64,000 bases of DNA from Lycocorax pyrrhopterus obiensis (GCA_014706295.1 JACSVZ010000038.1:2852001-2916000), one strand, 5' to 3'; shown: positions 1 to 12,800, counted from the first letter of the stretch. Notes: generated by a model not told the origin, from the sequence alone. Numbers and translations are program-made.

Positions 1-251
1 TGAGGGAATGGCTTCTACTGCCAGAGGGCAGGGCTGGATGGGTTCACTTCCCTATGAGGCTGGGGAGGCCTGGCACAGGGTGCCCAGAGCAGCTGTGGCT
101 GTCCCTGGATCCCTGGAAGTGTCCAAGGCCAGGCTGGGTGGGGCTTGGAGCAGCCTGGGGCAGCGGAATGAGTCCCTGCCCACGGCAGGAGGTGGCACTG
201 GATGGGCTTTAAGGTCCCTTCCAACCCAAACCAATCCGTGATTCTGTGATC
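1..251 (+). mobile_element. CR1 LINE 3' tail
   Basis: 3' end of a Chicken Repeat 1 element in an NFIC intron. It shows the usual tail blocks: a block reading TGGCACAGGGTGCCCAGAGC, then AGGTCCCTTCCAACCCAAACC, and the terminal octamer-like ATTCTGTGA. It ends about 15 bases before an NFIC exon acceptor, so the insertion sits almost against the splice site. Confidence 0.9.
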
Positions 252-266
252 CTTCCCTCTCCTCAG

Positions 267-3200
267 GAGCAAACGGCACAAGTCGGGGTCCATGGAGGAT
301 GACATCGACACCAGCCCTGGGGGCGAGTACTACACCTCCTCCAACTCCCCCACCAGCAGCAGCCGCAACTGGACAGAAGACATGGAAGGGGGTAGGTGTC
401 ACCTCGTTACCGGTGCCCTTCCAGTGCCCCGGGGCCCCCATCCTGCTCCCAGCATTCTGCAAACCACTGCCACAACCCCTTGTGACCATCTGGGCACTGC
501 CTGCGCCCCAGTGTCCCTATGGGCCTTCAGGTCACAGGACACACTGGCTGTGGGGGCTGCGGTGCCACCCTCAAGTCCCCCAGAACATCCCTGTTTTTCC
601 AAGGATCTGTGGGTGTGCTGTCAACCCCCCCTGATTTAGGCACAGGCTCTCCATAGGTGCCCAGGTGTCTGTGGCCCCTCACTTTGGGCAGGGCTCTGTG
701 GGGGCTGTGGTGTTGCTACAGGCCCGCCCCCATTTCAGCACGGGCTCTCTCTATAGGGCCAACCCAGCCTCCAGCCCCACACCAGCCTCCCCCACACCAG
801 CCTCCCCCAGCCCCACATCGGCTCCCCCAGCCCCACACTGCTGTGGACAGCTTTCTGGCTTGGTGGTTTTTTTCCCTTTCCTGTCTAGACAGCCCCAATT
901 AGCTGTTCATTAAGAAGGGGGGGGGGGCTGGGCTAATTAAAGCGATGCTGCAGGGCTGGCACAGCAGCTCCCACGCCCCGAGGTGCAGGCAAAGAAGCTG
1001 CTCCTCTTCCTCCTCCCTTGGCTCTTCTCCTGCCTCCCCCAGCAGCGGGGTGGGCTCCACACCAACTCCCCAGCCCTGCCAGAGCCTGGGGGTGCCCAGC
1101 TGGGGGGCTGGAGGTACCGATCCTGTTGGAAGGAGGTTTGGGGGATGCAAGTCCAGCCCCCAAACTGTGTCCCCTGTGTACAGGGACTGTGCCCCATCCT
1201 GCCCCATGGGGCTGGTGCATGGGGGGTCCTGGGGAAGGTGCAGCCCCCTCCCCAAAGTGGTGCATGGAGGCAGGAGGGAGCTGTGCCAGGGCATCTGTCC
1301 CCTGCCAGTGGCCTGACCCGGGCAGGGGTGAGGGTGGCTGGCGGGGGGGCTCAGCCGTGGCGGCGCGGGGGGCTTGGCAATCTTGTACGGGATGTTCTGG
1401 GAAATCCTCCTAACGCCCGGCTGAGAATGGGCTAAACCCATTACCAGGCCCCGGCCAAATGGCCAGAGCTAAAGCCACGGCAGTGAGAGATTAATGTGCC
1501 TGCCAACCCCCCCCGCTCAGCCCCATGCCCCGGGGCGGCCTCAGGGAGCCGGGCAGCCGCTGCTTCCAGGGGTCTCTGGCGAGGTCACCCCCATGCTGGC
1601 ACCTCTCTGCCTCCCCAGGAGCTCCTGTAGCCCCCAGCCTCATGTGCCAGGGAAGGTGGGTGCCATATGGGGGCTGCAGGGTCACAGTGGCACCCAGGAG
1701 GGCACCCACTGTGCCACCAGGGTGGGACACACACACACAGAGCTGTGTGCGCCCGCATGCACACACCTGCAGGGACACACCTGTGCAGGGGTGTGCATGG
1801 ACACACACACGGGTACACAGCTGTGCTGGTGCACTCACACACACACACACACCTGCAGGGTCACACACACAGGTACACAGCTGTGCTGGTACGCTCACAC
1901 ACACACACACATACACAACATGCACACACCTGCAGGGACACACCTGTGCACGGGTGTGCATGGACACACACACAGGTACACAGCTGTGCTGGTGCACTCA
2001 CACACATGCACACACACACATGCACACCCCTGCAGGGACACACACACACGGGTACACAGCTGTGCTGGTGCACTCACACACACACACATACACAACATGC
2101 ACACACCTGCAGGGACACACACACAGGTACACAGCTGTGCTGGTGCACTCACACACACACTGACACACACACACACACATGCACACACCTGCAGGGACAC
2201 ACACACAGGTACACAGCTGTGCTGGTGCACTCACACACACACACACACACACACATACACAACGTGCACACACCTGCAGGGACACACACACAGGTACACA
2301 GCTGTGCTGGTACACGCATGCACACACACATGCACACACATTAATGCACACAGCTGTGTGCACACTCACACATGCCCTGTGCATGTGCATGGCTGTGGTA
2401 CCCCCAGAGGTGCCCACACATGTGCCTACCCTCCTGCCGGCACACACACTCACACCACCACCCTCCCCATGCCCACCGTGACCTCGGGATGCCCCTTGCC
2501 CCCGGAATGAGCTCCTCCAGCGCTGCACTGAGATGGCCACAGCTGTGGGATTTGGGATCCCATGGCAGGTCCTGACGTTGCGCCCTGCTTTCCCCAGGCA
2601 TCTCCCCCACCGTAAAGAAGACAGAGATGGACAAGTCCCCCTTCAACAGCCCATCGCCCCAGGACTCCTCTCCCCGGCTGAGCAGCTTCACGCAGCACCA
2701 CCGTCCCGTCATCGCTGTGCACAGTGGTGAGTGTCCTGCCAGGGAAACCGAGGCACAGAGTGAGCACTGAGTGGTCGGGGGGCTGGGGCAGCCACTAGCT
2801 AGTGACACAGGTGTGTCCCCTTTTGCTGTCTCCCGCAGGTATCGCCCGAAGCCCGCACCCATCGTCTGCGCTGCATTTCCCCACCACCTCCATCCTTCCC
2901 CAGACGGCCTCCACGTACTTCCCGCACACGGCCATCCGGTACCCACCTCATCTCAACCCGCAGGACCCGCTCAAAGACCTCGTCTCCCTGGCCTGCGACC
3001 CGTCCAACCAGCAGCCCGGACCGGTAAGGACACAGCCCTGTCCCCGCACCCATCTCTCGCCTCGCCGTGGGCACCGGGGGCTGCTGCCAGCCGGGCTGCC
3101 CGAGGAGAGTCCCCCGGACCGGCCGCCGCCGCCGTCACCTCTGCCGCCGCACGGGGGGGTCGGGGTGTTCCGGTGGGGTGTTCGCTGGGGCTGAGCTCCA

Positions 3201-6200
3201 GCCATGCCGCGCGTTGGTTCGGGAGCGCTGCTGCGCCTGCTGCGTGTTGGCACCTCGCGTCTCCGGCGATGGAGGTGGTGTGCCCGAGCTCTGCACGGGA
3301 CACCGCGGGTGTTGGGGTGCTGGGGCTGAGCCGTCAGCCGGAGTTGGGGTGTTGGGGGGGAGTGAGGTGTCTGCCAGGGGTGTGTGACCATCTCCCAGAG
3401 TCACCATCCGCCAGCGTGTCCAGGAGAGTGATGGGCTTGGTGTGCCCCATCCACCTGCGGAGCCCACGGGTGACCCGTCAGTTCCTCACTGTACCCATGT
3501 CCCCAGTGTCCCCACGGGGGTGGCAGGGCCACACTGTGCTGCTGTGGGCCTTCCCTTGCTGCAGCGGCCTGCGCCCCATGCACCCAGTGCACACCATAGA
3601 CGTGGGACCCTACACACCCCACACACCTGGGGCCCCACACCCCATGCTCCCATCACCAAACAACCCGTGCAACCAGCACCGTGCACATGCAGCACCCAGT
3701 GCAAGCAGCACCCAAATCATCACCCCACACACCCAGCACTCCCAACTCACCGCACACCCCCCACCGCCAGCACCCCACACACCCCATGAAGGGCACCTTT
3801 CATACCCGAAGCTGGAGCCTGGGGGTGTTCCTGCTTCCACACCATCCTGTGCCCTGCTTTGTCCTCCCAGTGCAGAGCTCTTGGGGAGCCCTTCTGACCT
3901 CTGCCCACCACTTGCCTGTTTCCCTTCACTGGCAGGGCCTGATGCCAGGGTGAGGGGCATGGCCGCTCTTCCCCTGTGCAGTGGCTCAGTGCAGGCTGAT
4001 GGACACCGGATCAGAAGCAGCCCACGGCCGGGTTGGGCACAGAGCACTGGTGCAGGAGCCTTTGGAGGCTCTGGGTGCCCCTACCCCTCCAGGCAGTGCT
4101 TCAGAGGTCCCCCCTGTCACTGCAAAGAGGGGTCTCAGCGCCCCGGCTTCAGCGTGCGCCACTGTGGCTCATGACCCCATGGGGCATGGCCTCCACAGCC
4201 CTCCAAATCCCTCCTGTCCCGCCGTCATTTCCTGCCTGCTGCCAATGCCGACCGTTCAGGGCTGCTCTGAGACCCAACAAACTCATGTCTGCAGTGAGGG
4301 ACACCCCGTGCCTGTTCCGGGGGTGTCCCTGGGGCTCCCTGGCCATGCTGGTGTGCGCGTGTGTCCTAATGGCTTGTGCTGTTTGTTTTTTGTCTGTGTT
4401 GTCCCCAGTTAAATGGAAGTGGTCAAGTGAAAGTGCCCAGCCACTACCTGCCCACGCAGATGCTGGCGCCGCCACCTCCCCCCGGCATGCCCCGCTTGGC
4501 CGTCTCTCCTGACACCAAATCCACCACGACAACTTCCGAGGGAGGGACGACCTCGCCGACATCACCCAGTAAGCACCCGCGGCGCCCACCCTGCTCCCCG
4601 GCCCGGCTGGCCCCCTCCTCTCGCAGCCCCCCAGGGTGTCCCCCCATCCCGGTGCTGGGGGGATGTTGGCGGAGGTGGCCTCCCCGTAGCCGGGGAGAGG
4701 GCGGCAGCTGGCACGCCATGAGTTTGCTGGGTCTCAGGCAGGTCGGAGCGGACAGGGTTTGGGCAGGTGGCTGCTGTGGCCGCTGAGCCAGGGGGTCCCG
4801 TGCTGGTCCCAGGGACCAGCTCGAGCCCCATGTCCCTCTGAGCGTGAGTGGAGCCGCGGCAGGGCTCCCCAAACCAGTGTCCTGCCCAGACCCTCAGTGT
4901 GGGCAGTGCTGTGGGGGAGGCTGTGGCCTCTCCATGTCTGTTTATCCCATCATGGTGGTGGCTGTGCTGCCGGGAACGGGGACCAGCTGGCACGCGGGTG
5001 GCACTGGGACTAGGGACAGTGTGCCTGGTGTGCTGTGTGAGCTGTCGTACTCTTGCTGCCATGGGGTTCCTTGGCGCTGGGGACTCTGGTCTTGTTGGGG
5101 ATGTAAAGTGACACCAGAGAAGGGACTTTGTGCTTGTCCTCCAGAGCCCTTGGCAGGTGGCACCTGGGATCTTCGTTAGCATGGTGGCTGACAAACTCTT
5201 TGCCCTCTGCTCCATCTCAGGGCCATAAGTGCCTTGGCCAGGAGGGTTTTGGGATGCTGGGCCCAGCAGCCAGAGGGGAGCTGGTGTCCCCCCAAACTGG
5301 CACTGGGGCATGTGCCACAGTGGTGGGACACTGCGCCGTCGCCACATTCTGCGAGGGGCTGTTCCTGTTCCCATCCTGCTGTACCCATGGGACATGCTAC
5401 CCCGAGTGGCTGCCGTGTCCCCGCACAGTTGAGCCCTGCCTGGTCGGGCCGTTACCCTGTCCCCGGGTACTGGGCCATGGCTGATTGCCAGCAGCTGGTC
5501 AGCAGGTATGGAGATCCCATGGCGTGGAGGAGCCAAAGCTTGGACAATCTGGAGGGGACAGCATGGGATGGCATGGGGTGGCCTGGCTGATAATGGGGTC
5601 ACAGCCTTGGGGAGGGACAGAGGAGTGCAAGTTCCTGCAGGCTCAGGGAAGGATGCGTTAGGAGAACACTGGCTGTCCCCAAGGGGTACAGCTGGCTCCA
5701 AGTCCCCCATTCCCTTTGGCAGCACTCTGCTTCCAGCAGGGCTGAACCCAGAAGCTCAGCAGGGCTGGAGGTCCCACTGCTGGACCCCCAGCTCAGGGAT
5801 GGAGGTGGCCGCGGGGTGACGTGGCCAAGTGGAGCTGGTGGCTCCCATCGTTCTCCCCATGGCAGCTCAGTTCCGGAAGCCGCAGCGCGGGCACAGCTGG
5901 GAGCACCATCTGCGCCTGCACCCTGGGGCACCTCGCCCCCCCCTCAGCCTGTCATCGCCCCGAAACCACAGGTGGTACCGTCCGAGCAAAGCACCCCTGG
6001 GTGCAGCACCCCTGGGCTCCATTCGCCTACCATCAGGTCACAGCCAGGGACGTCGCCCGGTCGCCAGCACCGGGTGCCAGGGAGCTCCGTCCCAGCAGTG
6101 CCAGGGAGAGGGCCGGGCCTGGCCCCGGGGGGGACAATGGCAGTGCCACCCGCAGCCCCGTTAACGAGCTCTCGTTTGTTCCCCAGCCTACTCTGCACCA

Positions 6201-8425
6201 GGCACGCCCCCTGCGAACCGTTCCTTCGTGGGATTAGGACCAAGGGATCCTGGGAGTATCTATCAGGCACAGGTGAGAGCGGGGATGCTGCTGGGGGGAC
6301 CCTCCTGCCCTCGCCCCGGGCACCCTCGCCATGGCATCGCCGTGGGCATCGCCGTGGGCATGGCCAGTGCTGGCATCGCCGTCGTGGCTGTTGCTGATGT
6401 GATATTGCTGATGTAGGCATCCCCGCCACAGCGTCCCTGCCGTGGCGTCACTGCTGTGGCATCACTGCCATGGCATCGCTGCTGAGGGCATTGCCACCAT
6501 GGCATCACTGCCGTGGGCCTTGCCACCATGGCATCACTGCCATGTCATTGCTGCCATATTTATTGCTCCTGTGGGCATTGCTGCTGTGGGCACCACCACT
6601 GTGGCGTCACTGCCGTGGGACATTGCCACTGTGGATGTAACCTCCATGGCCATCGCTGCCATGGCCAGTGCTGCTGGGGCATTGCCACCATGTCTGAGGC
6701 CACGAGGAGGGTCACCACAGCAGTGGCATCACTGCCATGGACATTACCACCACTGGCATGGCCACTGCAGGCATTGCTGTTTTGGACATCCCCACCATGG
6801 CATCACTGCCATGAGTGTTGCTACTGTGGGCACTGCCACTTCGGGCACCACTGCTGTGTACGTCACCATTGTGGGGTTATTTCCATGCGCAATGCCACCA
6901 TGGGCATCACCACCATGGCATTGCAGCTCTGGCACTGCCATTGCTGGCGTTGCTGCTGTGGGCATCACTGCCTTGGCATCACCGCTGTGGCCCATGGGCA
7001 CTGCTGCCATGGCATCCTCACTACGGATGGGTACAGGGCACTACAGGGCCTTGGGCACTGCTGGTGGCTCAGGGCCACCATGAGTCCTCCATCATAGAGG
7101 GAGGTCACTGCCATGCTCCGGCCGCACCCTGCCTGGCACCACCTGGCACCACCCTGCCCAGGTGCCGACAACATCCCCAAAGGAGGAGCACCAGGGCTGT
7201 GTGTCCCCCTCTGTGCAGGCACAGTCACCTGCTCTCACCCAGCTGTGCCCATGGCCACTCCGGCTGCAGCGGGAGGTCGTGTGCGCCTTTCCAAGGGCTT
7301 TCCATTAGTCCTGGCTTCTGGAGCTGGCATCGGTGCTGCAGGCAGTGCCATGGTGCCAGGACAGGGGTGGCAGCTCCTGGCCTCACTTGTGACATGAGTG
7401 GTTTGGCCTCAGCATTCCCTGCAGGGGCAGCTGTGGTGGCTGCAGTCCTGCCTGGCAGGGGACACAGGTGACAGGACAGCAGGATAGGGGTGTGGACAGT
7501 GCTGTGTTGGGGCACCCCGGGGTGCTGCCCTGGCTGGGGGGAGTACTCAGGGTGCTGTGCCGTGCCGGGGTGTGGGCACCCGGGAGCTGTGAGTGGTGAC
7601 ACAGGGCACCCGGGGGTGCTGTGCTGTGCCAGGCTGTGAGATTTGGGAACCATGAGCTGGGACACCCAAGGGTGCTGTGCCGTTCCAGAGGAAAAACACA
7701 GGGGACCCGGCTCTCATCACAACCCCCACTCTGCCTCAGTTTCCCCAGTCCTGCACATGGGGTGGGCACTCCAGGGGCCTTGGGTCCCTAAAGAGGAGAC
7801 CTGGGGCAGCACCAGGAGAACCTTGTAGGAGCAGGGGGCCAGAGTCCGTGTCCCGACACGGGGGTCACAGCTGCTCGCAGTCCCAGGACCCCAGGGTCCC
7901 TGTGTATGGGTGTCCCCAGTCATGCTCGGGAAGGCTCCCCAGGGCTCGAGGATGCTCTGCCTGGGGAAACTGAGGCACGGGGGAAGGAGGCGGTGTCCCG
8001 AGAGGGGCAGCTGAGACCTGCCGCGCTCTGGTCATGTGTGGCGGGGCCTGGAAGGGTTAAGGGAAGCAGCGGCCCCGAGCTGTCTCGTTTCCAACGGAAA
8101 CCAGACATGAGGTAATCGGGAATGAACTTGAACTTGGGGCTGGGGGGGGTGAAACAATGGGAGGGTGGCAGGGGGCCACCTCGCGGGGTCCCCAGCCGTG
8201 CCACTCCCCTACCGGTCCCCAGGGGAACGCGGGTGGCCGCGGTGCGGAGGACGGAAAAACTCAGTGCAGGAGTGGGGACGCCAGCCCCGTGCGCCGAGCA
8301 GGGGACAGCACGGGGATAGCTGTCTCGGGGTCTGGGGAGCGGCCGGGGGTCGCAGCGGCTCCGCGGGGCAGAGCACTAACGCCGGCCTCTCTCCTCTCTC
8401 CCGGCAGTCCTGGTACCTGGGATAA
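267..8425 (+). CDS. NFIC: Nuclear factor I C, last six coding exons (5' part outside window)
   Basis: NFI proteins are dimeric sequence-specific transcription and replication factors. The window holds the C-terminal activation half; the N-terminal DNA-binding domain lies upstream of base 1. Exons, joined in phase: 267-391, 2598-2726, 2839-3023, 4409-4570, 6187-6272, 8408-8425. Landmarks are [12 protein letters not shown] in the first exon, [20 protein letters not shown] in the second, [20 protein letters not shown] in the third, TTSPTSP at the end of the fourth, and [12 protein letters not shown] then YQAQ in the fifth. The final exon encodes only SWYLG plus a TAA stop. The [21 protein letters not shown] ending is what I know of NFIC, as opposed to NFIX, NFIA or NFIB. 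The proline/serine-rich region resembles the CTD-like SPTSPTYS block of the family. All junctions have AG/GT. An alternatively used exon could be hidden in the introns. Confidence 0.93.
392..2597 (+). other. NFIC intron with homopolymer and repeat tracts
   Basis: Intron of NFIC, GC-rich. It carries a G9 run near 917 and short triplicated CCCCACACCAGCCTCCC units near 775-835. The CA-based minisatellite within it has its own entry. I see no exon or RNA gene. Confidence 0.6.
1722..2400 (+). repeat. CA-armed minisatellite (intronic)
   Basis: Tandem array whose conserved core GGTACACAGCTGTGCTGGT occurs seven times, at about 1812, 1872, 1974, 2051, 2126, 2207 and 2292. Cores are separated by (CA)n stretches and a second core, CACACCTGCAGGGACACAC. 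Start-to-start spacings are 60, 102, 77, 75, 81 and 85 bases, so unit length varies mainly with the CA arms. All six frames stay open for long distances; these ORFs are products of the repeat, not genes. Confidence 0.9.
3024..4408 (+). other. NFIC intron
   Basis: Intron, GC-rich. It contains a degenerate C/A-rich run of CCCCACACACCC-type units at about 3590-3795 (simple-sequence expansion). No coding exon was recognised; the 467-codon open frame crossing it is a by-product of low stop density joined to real exon sequence. Confidence 0.6.
4571..6186 (+). other. NFIC intron
   Basis: Intron without a recognisable exon, repeat family or RNA gene. The sequence is GC-rich, with open frames on both strands that show no domain. 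Confidence 0.5.
6273..8407 (+). other. Last NFIC intron
   Basis: Intron between the exon ending YQAQ and the short SWYLG exon. Its first third is the minisatellite listed separately. The region 7470-7700 has loosely repeated GGGTGCTGTGCCGTGCC-like blocks. I see no gene. Confidence 0.6.
6305..7070 (+). repeat. Degenerate GCATCACTGCCATG minisatellite
   Basis: About 0.75 kb of imperfect tandem units built on ATTGCTGCTGTGGGCATCAC and GGCATCACTGCCATGG. Period is roughly 30 bases with many substitutions. It is phased in multiples of three over long stretches, which produces His/Pro/Trp-rich open frames in two plus frames. These frames have no family resemblance and are treated as repeat artefacts. 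Confidence 0.8.
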
Positions 8426-8542
8426 CCGCCGCCGTGCCGCCCCTTCGCCTCCCTTCTCCTCTGCTTTAGGCACCCCCAGAGGAACATCCCCGTCCCCGAG
8501 CACCAGGCCCAGCCTTGCGGTGACGACGGAGAGCGCGGCCTC

Positions 8543-8571
8543 ACGACGACGACGACGACGACGACGACGAC
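8543..8571 (+). repeat. (ACG)n trinucleotide repeat
   Basis: About nine to ten near-perfect ACG units just after the NFIC stop. They lie in the proximal 3' UTR, so they would be transcribed. Confidence 0.95.
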
Positions 8572-9456
8572 AAGCAAAACCCACACCCGAAGGAAAGAGC
8601 GAGGGAAAGGAAGAAGGAAAAGGGTCAAACTGTTTTAAAAAGGAAAAAACAAAAAACAAACAAAAAAACAAACCAACAACCCATCCCAGGAGGACCTTTC
8701 CCCCCACCCCGGCGATGCGCCAGAAAACAAAGAAACAGGAAAAAAAAAAAAAAAGAAAAAAACACTATTATTTACCCCGTCGGCCGGCGCCGCGCTGAGA
8801 CCTGACACAAGTCGTGCCAGCAATGCTTCCCGGAGCGGCTGCAGGGCCGCGGCGCCGAGCCCCGCCGGCCGCTCGCCGAATATGCAAACGGCTTTGACTC
8901 TCTCGTTCTTGCCTCTATGTGAGTAAAAAAGATCAAAACCTCCCCCGCCGACCCCCCCGGCCCCAGACTCTCGGGGGGCCCCGGGGCTGGGGTGGGGCGC
9001 GGCGGGGCGGGGTGGGGGAACCCCTCCTGCTGCCGGAGCCCCGCGGACCGGGCGCGCTCGTGGTCGGGGCGGGTGATGCTCCGTGCTGTGCAAGCGCCTC
9101 GGGGACGGGTGACATCGTGCTGCAGTGACACGGTGACGGTGGTGCGGTGGCACGGAGACATGATGGCACAGTGGCTCGAACGGGTGGCACAGGAGGAGGG
9201 GGCTTGTGGCCACAGAGGGTGCATGGGCACGGCCAGAGATGGTCGCGGCGGCGGTGGCACCTCGGTTCCCGCGCGGACGCGGTGTCGGGACTCTCCCACC
9301 ACGGCCCCAAACGTCACAGCGGCGGTGGCACCCCGATTCCGTCGGGGACACGGCATGGGGACTGTCGCAGCCCGGCCCCCATGGTTCCCGGGCAGCCACC
9401 CGTCGCGCCGGGGCACCGGTCACCATCCCTCTGGTCGCCTTCCTCCCCCAAGCCCG

Positions 9457-9489
9457 CCCCGGCCCCGGCCCCGGCCCCGGCCCCGGCCC
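9457..9489 (+). repeat. (CCCCGG)5 hexanucleotide, GGGGCC-type on the minus strand
   Basis: Five perfect CCCCGG units followed by a partial one. The complementary strand reads (GGGGCC)n, a strong G-quadruplex former. It lies in the NFIC 3' UTR. Confidence 0.95.
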
Positions 9490-9677
9490 TGTGTGTTCCC
9501 ACGCGTGTCCCTGTGTCCCCCGGCGTGTCCCCGCGCCCGGGGGGTCCGTGGGGCTGGGGAGGGCGTGCGTCCGTGTGTTTGAGCTATGCATTCCTGTGGA
9601 CAGGTACCAGGTGGGAGGCAGGGGAGGGTGCGCTCGTGTTGCACATTTTGTAGGAAATGCACTTTTAAGAGGGAATC

Positions 9678-9842
9678 GTCAAAAAAAAAAGAAAGAAAGA
9701 AAGAAAAAGAAGAAAAGAAAACAAAATCACAAAAAGGAGGAAGAGGAGGAGGAGGTGGAGTCCCCGGCACTGGCTTGCCGGGACAGCTGGTTTGGGGTTT
9801 TTGGGTTTGGTGGTTTGGCTTTTTTTTTTTTTTTTTTTTTGG
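9678..9842 (+). repeat. A-rich then T-rich low-complexity pair
   Basis: A purine tract (AAAGAAAGAAAGAAAAAG..., then GGAGGAAGAGGAGGAGG) at about 9680-9755 precedes a T20 run at about 9820-9840. In RNA the A and U tracts could pair. Confidence 0.8.
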
Positions 9843-12800
9843 ATACAAAAGGATGGAGCAAAGAAGCCCGAGCCAGGGCGAGGGCAGAGCTAGTCCCCCG
9901 GAGCCCCTCGAAGTCCCCCGGAGCCCTCCGGCGCCCCCGGCCCCGCGTCAAGTGCCTGAACTGCGGCGGGGAGGGGTCCCGGCCTCCCCGGAGGAGCCCC
10001 CGGCCGGGGGCAGCGCGGGAGGAAGCGCTCGGCCGTCCCCGTCCCGTGCGGTGACAGCGTGGCCGCGAAGGGGACGCAGGGACGTGGCAGTGCCTTAGAG
10101 CAGAGGGACCCCCGCGACGGCCGAGGCCAGGAGGAGGAAGAGGACGAAGATCCCGTTGTCCCCAGCGAGATGAGGAGACTGGTCCCGAAAGGATCTCCGG
10201 CCCAGGGGACACTCGAAGGGTGCTGATGGAGAGAAGCCACCGTGGGATGTCCAGGAGCTGGGGATGTCACCGAGGCCACCGTCGCCACCCTCCTGGCCCC
10301 CTCCCCTGGCACCCAGAGCCGCCCCGAGGACCACCGGCATCGCATCCCCCATCCCAGTGGCCCCCGCTTCCCCCCGCTTCCCACCCCCCCGGGACGGCAC
10401 AACGAGGCACCAGGGAAAGGGCTGACGCAGGAAATCCCGGGAGACAGAAAAATAATCAAAAAGGACAAGAAAAGGGGAAAACCCACCAAAAAAAAAAAAG
10501 AAAAAAAGAAAAAAAGAACAACAACAAAAAAAGCGCTTGGCGGAGAGGGAAACCTGTTGGTTTTTTTTAAGATCTGAGAAAAGAAACACATTTAAAAAAG
10601 ACAAAAAGACAAAAAAAAAAAGACAAATAAACTGCATGGTGCTTTAACAGGATCTGGTGACCTGGCTCAACCCAGCCGCGGCTGGCTGATGCTGTGCATG
10701 GCAGACTCTATTAACCGGCTCTACCTTCCCCTTCAGCAAAAGAGAAAAAAAAAAGAGGAAAAAAAAACAAAAAAAAATCTGTATAAAAGAAAAAAAAAGC
10801 CGTAAAAAAAAACACTCAAGAAAAAAATCCATGTTTTCCTAATTTGCACGAAATTTTATACCACATGATGTGCCTTGCCTTCGAAGCCTAAGTATTACTG
10901 GACCCGATATCAGTGCGAGGGAGTCGCTGCATGCCCGGGGCTCCCGGGGGGCCGGGGGGGCCGGGGGCCGCTGCCCCCCCCTCGCCTCCTGCATGGCTTC
11001 TTCTCGGCCGGAAAAGTCCCTTTTTCTCTCTATTCTTCTTCTTTTTTAACCGATTTTCCCCCTCAGAAACGTCTTCCAGTTGGTAATACCGATGCATCCT
11101 CTGCGCCAACACACCGGAATATGCAATAGCTGTGGGGGGGGGCCGGCCGGGGGGGCGGCCACCCCTTTGCTTTGCCTCTCTTTTCTTTGTTTTCCTTCCC
11201 TTTTGGGGGGTTTTTATTTGTTTTTTCTGCTTCCAGCAACCAAAGGCAGCGAGGCGGGAGGCGGCAGGGACCCCCGGGCCAGACCCCCCCCAGAACGCTC
11301 GCGGGGGACCCAGTGTCCGGGCGCGGCAAGACTGACCGGGATGTGGTGGGGTCCGTGCGGGGAGGAGCAGGGATGGAGACCCGCAGGGCTGATCCTTATG
11401 GGGGGCCACAGAGTCCCACTCCCCCCCTTAGGGAACCCCCACTTTTTCATTGGTTTTCAATGGGGCGCAGGGCCAGGAGGGCTGAGCCCAGCTGCTCTCG
11501 TGACAGGAATGGAACCGTGTGAATGTAGCTGTGCCCCCCCCGGGCTGGTGTCAGGGGGGTCACAGCCTCCCCCCTCCCTCCACCCCATCGGCTTCATCCC
11601 CGGGGGTCCGGCTGGCGCAGCAGGGAATGGCAGGAGGTGCCTTCTCGCCGCCTCTCCCTGCTGTGCCCGCTGCCGAGCACGGGCCCGACACCCCCTAAAA
11701 ACCCAGAATTTGCCTTAAAACCCCAGCGTTCCGCCGGCTGGAGAGACCCCCCCCAACCTCCCTGAGGCTGAGGACTGACGCGGGTCGTGACACCGGTGGG
11801 CGGGTGGCACCGGCATCGCTGCTGCTCGGGCATGAAGAAACGTCGTCGTCAACAGTTTTTAATTTTTCTTTTTTAATTTTTTTTTTTTGGTGTCTAAAAG
11901 TATTAGTGGGGGGTGACGGGGTGGTCGCGTCCCGCCGGGTTTCGCCCACAGTTAAGGCTGGTTTGAGGGTCCCAGACCCTTTGGGAGGAGCCTTGGGAGA
12001 CGCTTCTTTATGCAAGGTGCAGTATTGATTTCTGCAAGGACAATGCAAGGAGGGAGCGGGGGCGGCGTCCAGCTGGGGGTGGGGGGGGAGGAATGAAAAA
12101 TAGAATTTAAAAAAAAAGAGGGAAAAAAAAGACAAAATTAAAAAAAAAACGAGAGAGAATTTTTTTTTAAAATAGAAAAAAACAAAAAAATAGGGGGGGT
12201 TAAGGCTGGAAAAGGCTCAGCTCAAAGCAAAAAATATTAAAAAAAAAAAGCATTTTTCAGCGGTGACAGCAACAGCGGAGGGAGGGAGCGGGGGGCACCG
12301 GGGAAGCCCCTTCGGCCAGCCCCGGGGAGGCGAGGGGCGCTGGCGCCCCTCGGGCCTGGGCCCCCCGCCCCGAGAAAGCCCCGGAGCCCCCGTCCCCGTG
12401 GGGACACCACCGGGGCCGTCCCCTGCCCCCTTTTTGCTGCCTCCCCACCCCCCGGGCCGGCAGCAAGTCCGGCCGGGCTGCGGCCGCAGCCCCCCAAAAC
12501 CCGCCCTCGGCAAGAAAAGCACCTTAAACCATATTAAAAAAGGCAAAAAAGAATCAACTCGACGCCCCCCAGCCCGTAGGGCGGCATTGGGGGGGGCGGG
12601 CCGGGGGCTTCCCCTTGCGGGGCCGGGGAGCCCCCCGCGCCCCCGGGGTCTTTGCACTGCTCCCCCGACACCCCCCCGGGGCCGCACCCCCGGCTCTGCC
12701 CAAAGGGAATATGCAACACCCCCCCGGTCCCTCCCTGGGGGGGCACCACTCATTTTTATTATTTCTATTTTTTTAATCATTCTCCTTTCTTTTTTTTTTA

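Noticed and set aside
1494..2540. Long ORFs on both strands rich in His-Thr or Cys-Val
   Set aside because: Produced by the intronic CA-armed minisatellite; no start context or domain.
2771..4174. 467-codon plus-strand ORF in NFIC
   Set aside because: It reads through a real exon in a wrong frame and then intron; low stop density explains it.
6442..7097. Trp/His/Cys-rich ORFs
   Set aside because: Triplet-phased minisatellite in the NFIC intron.
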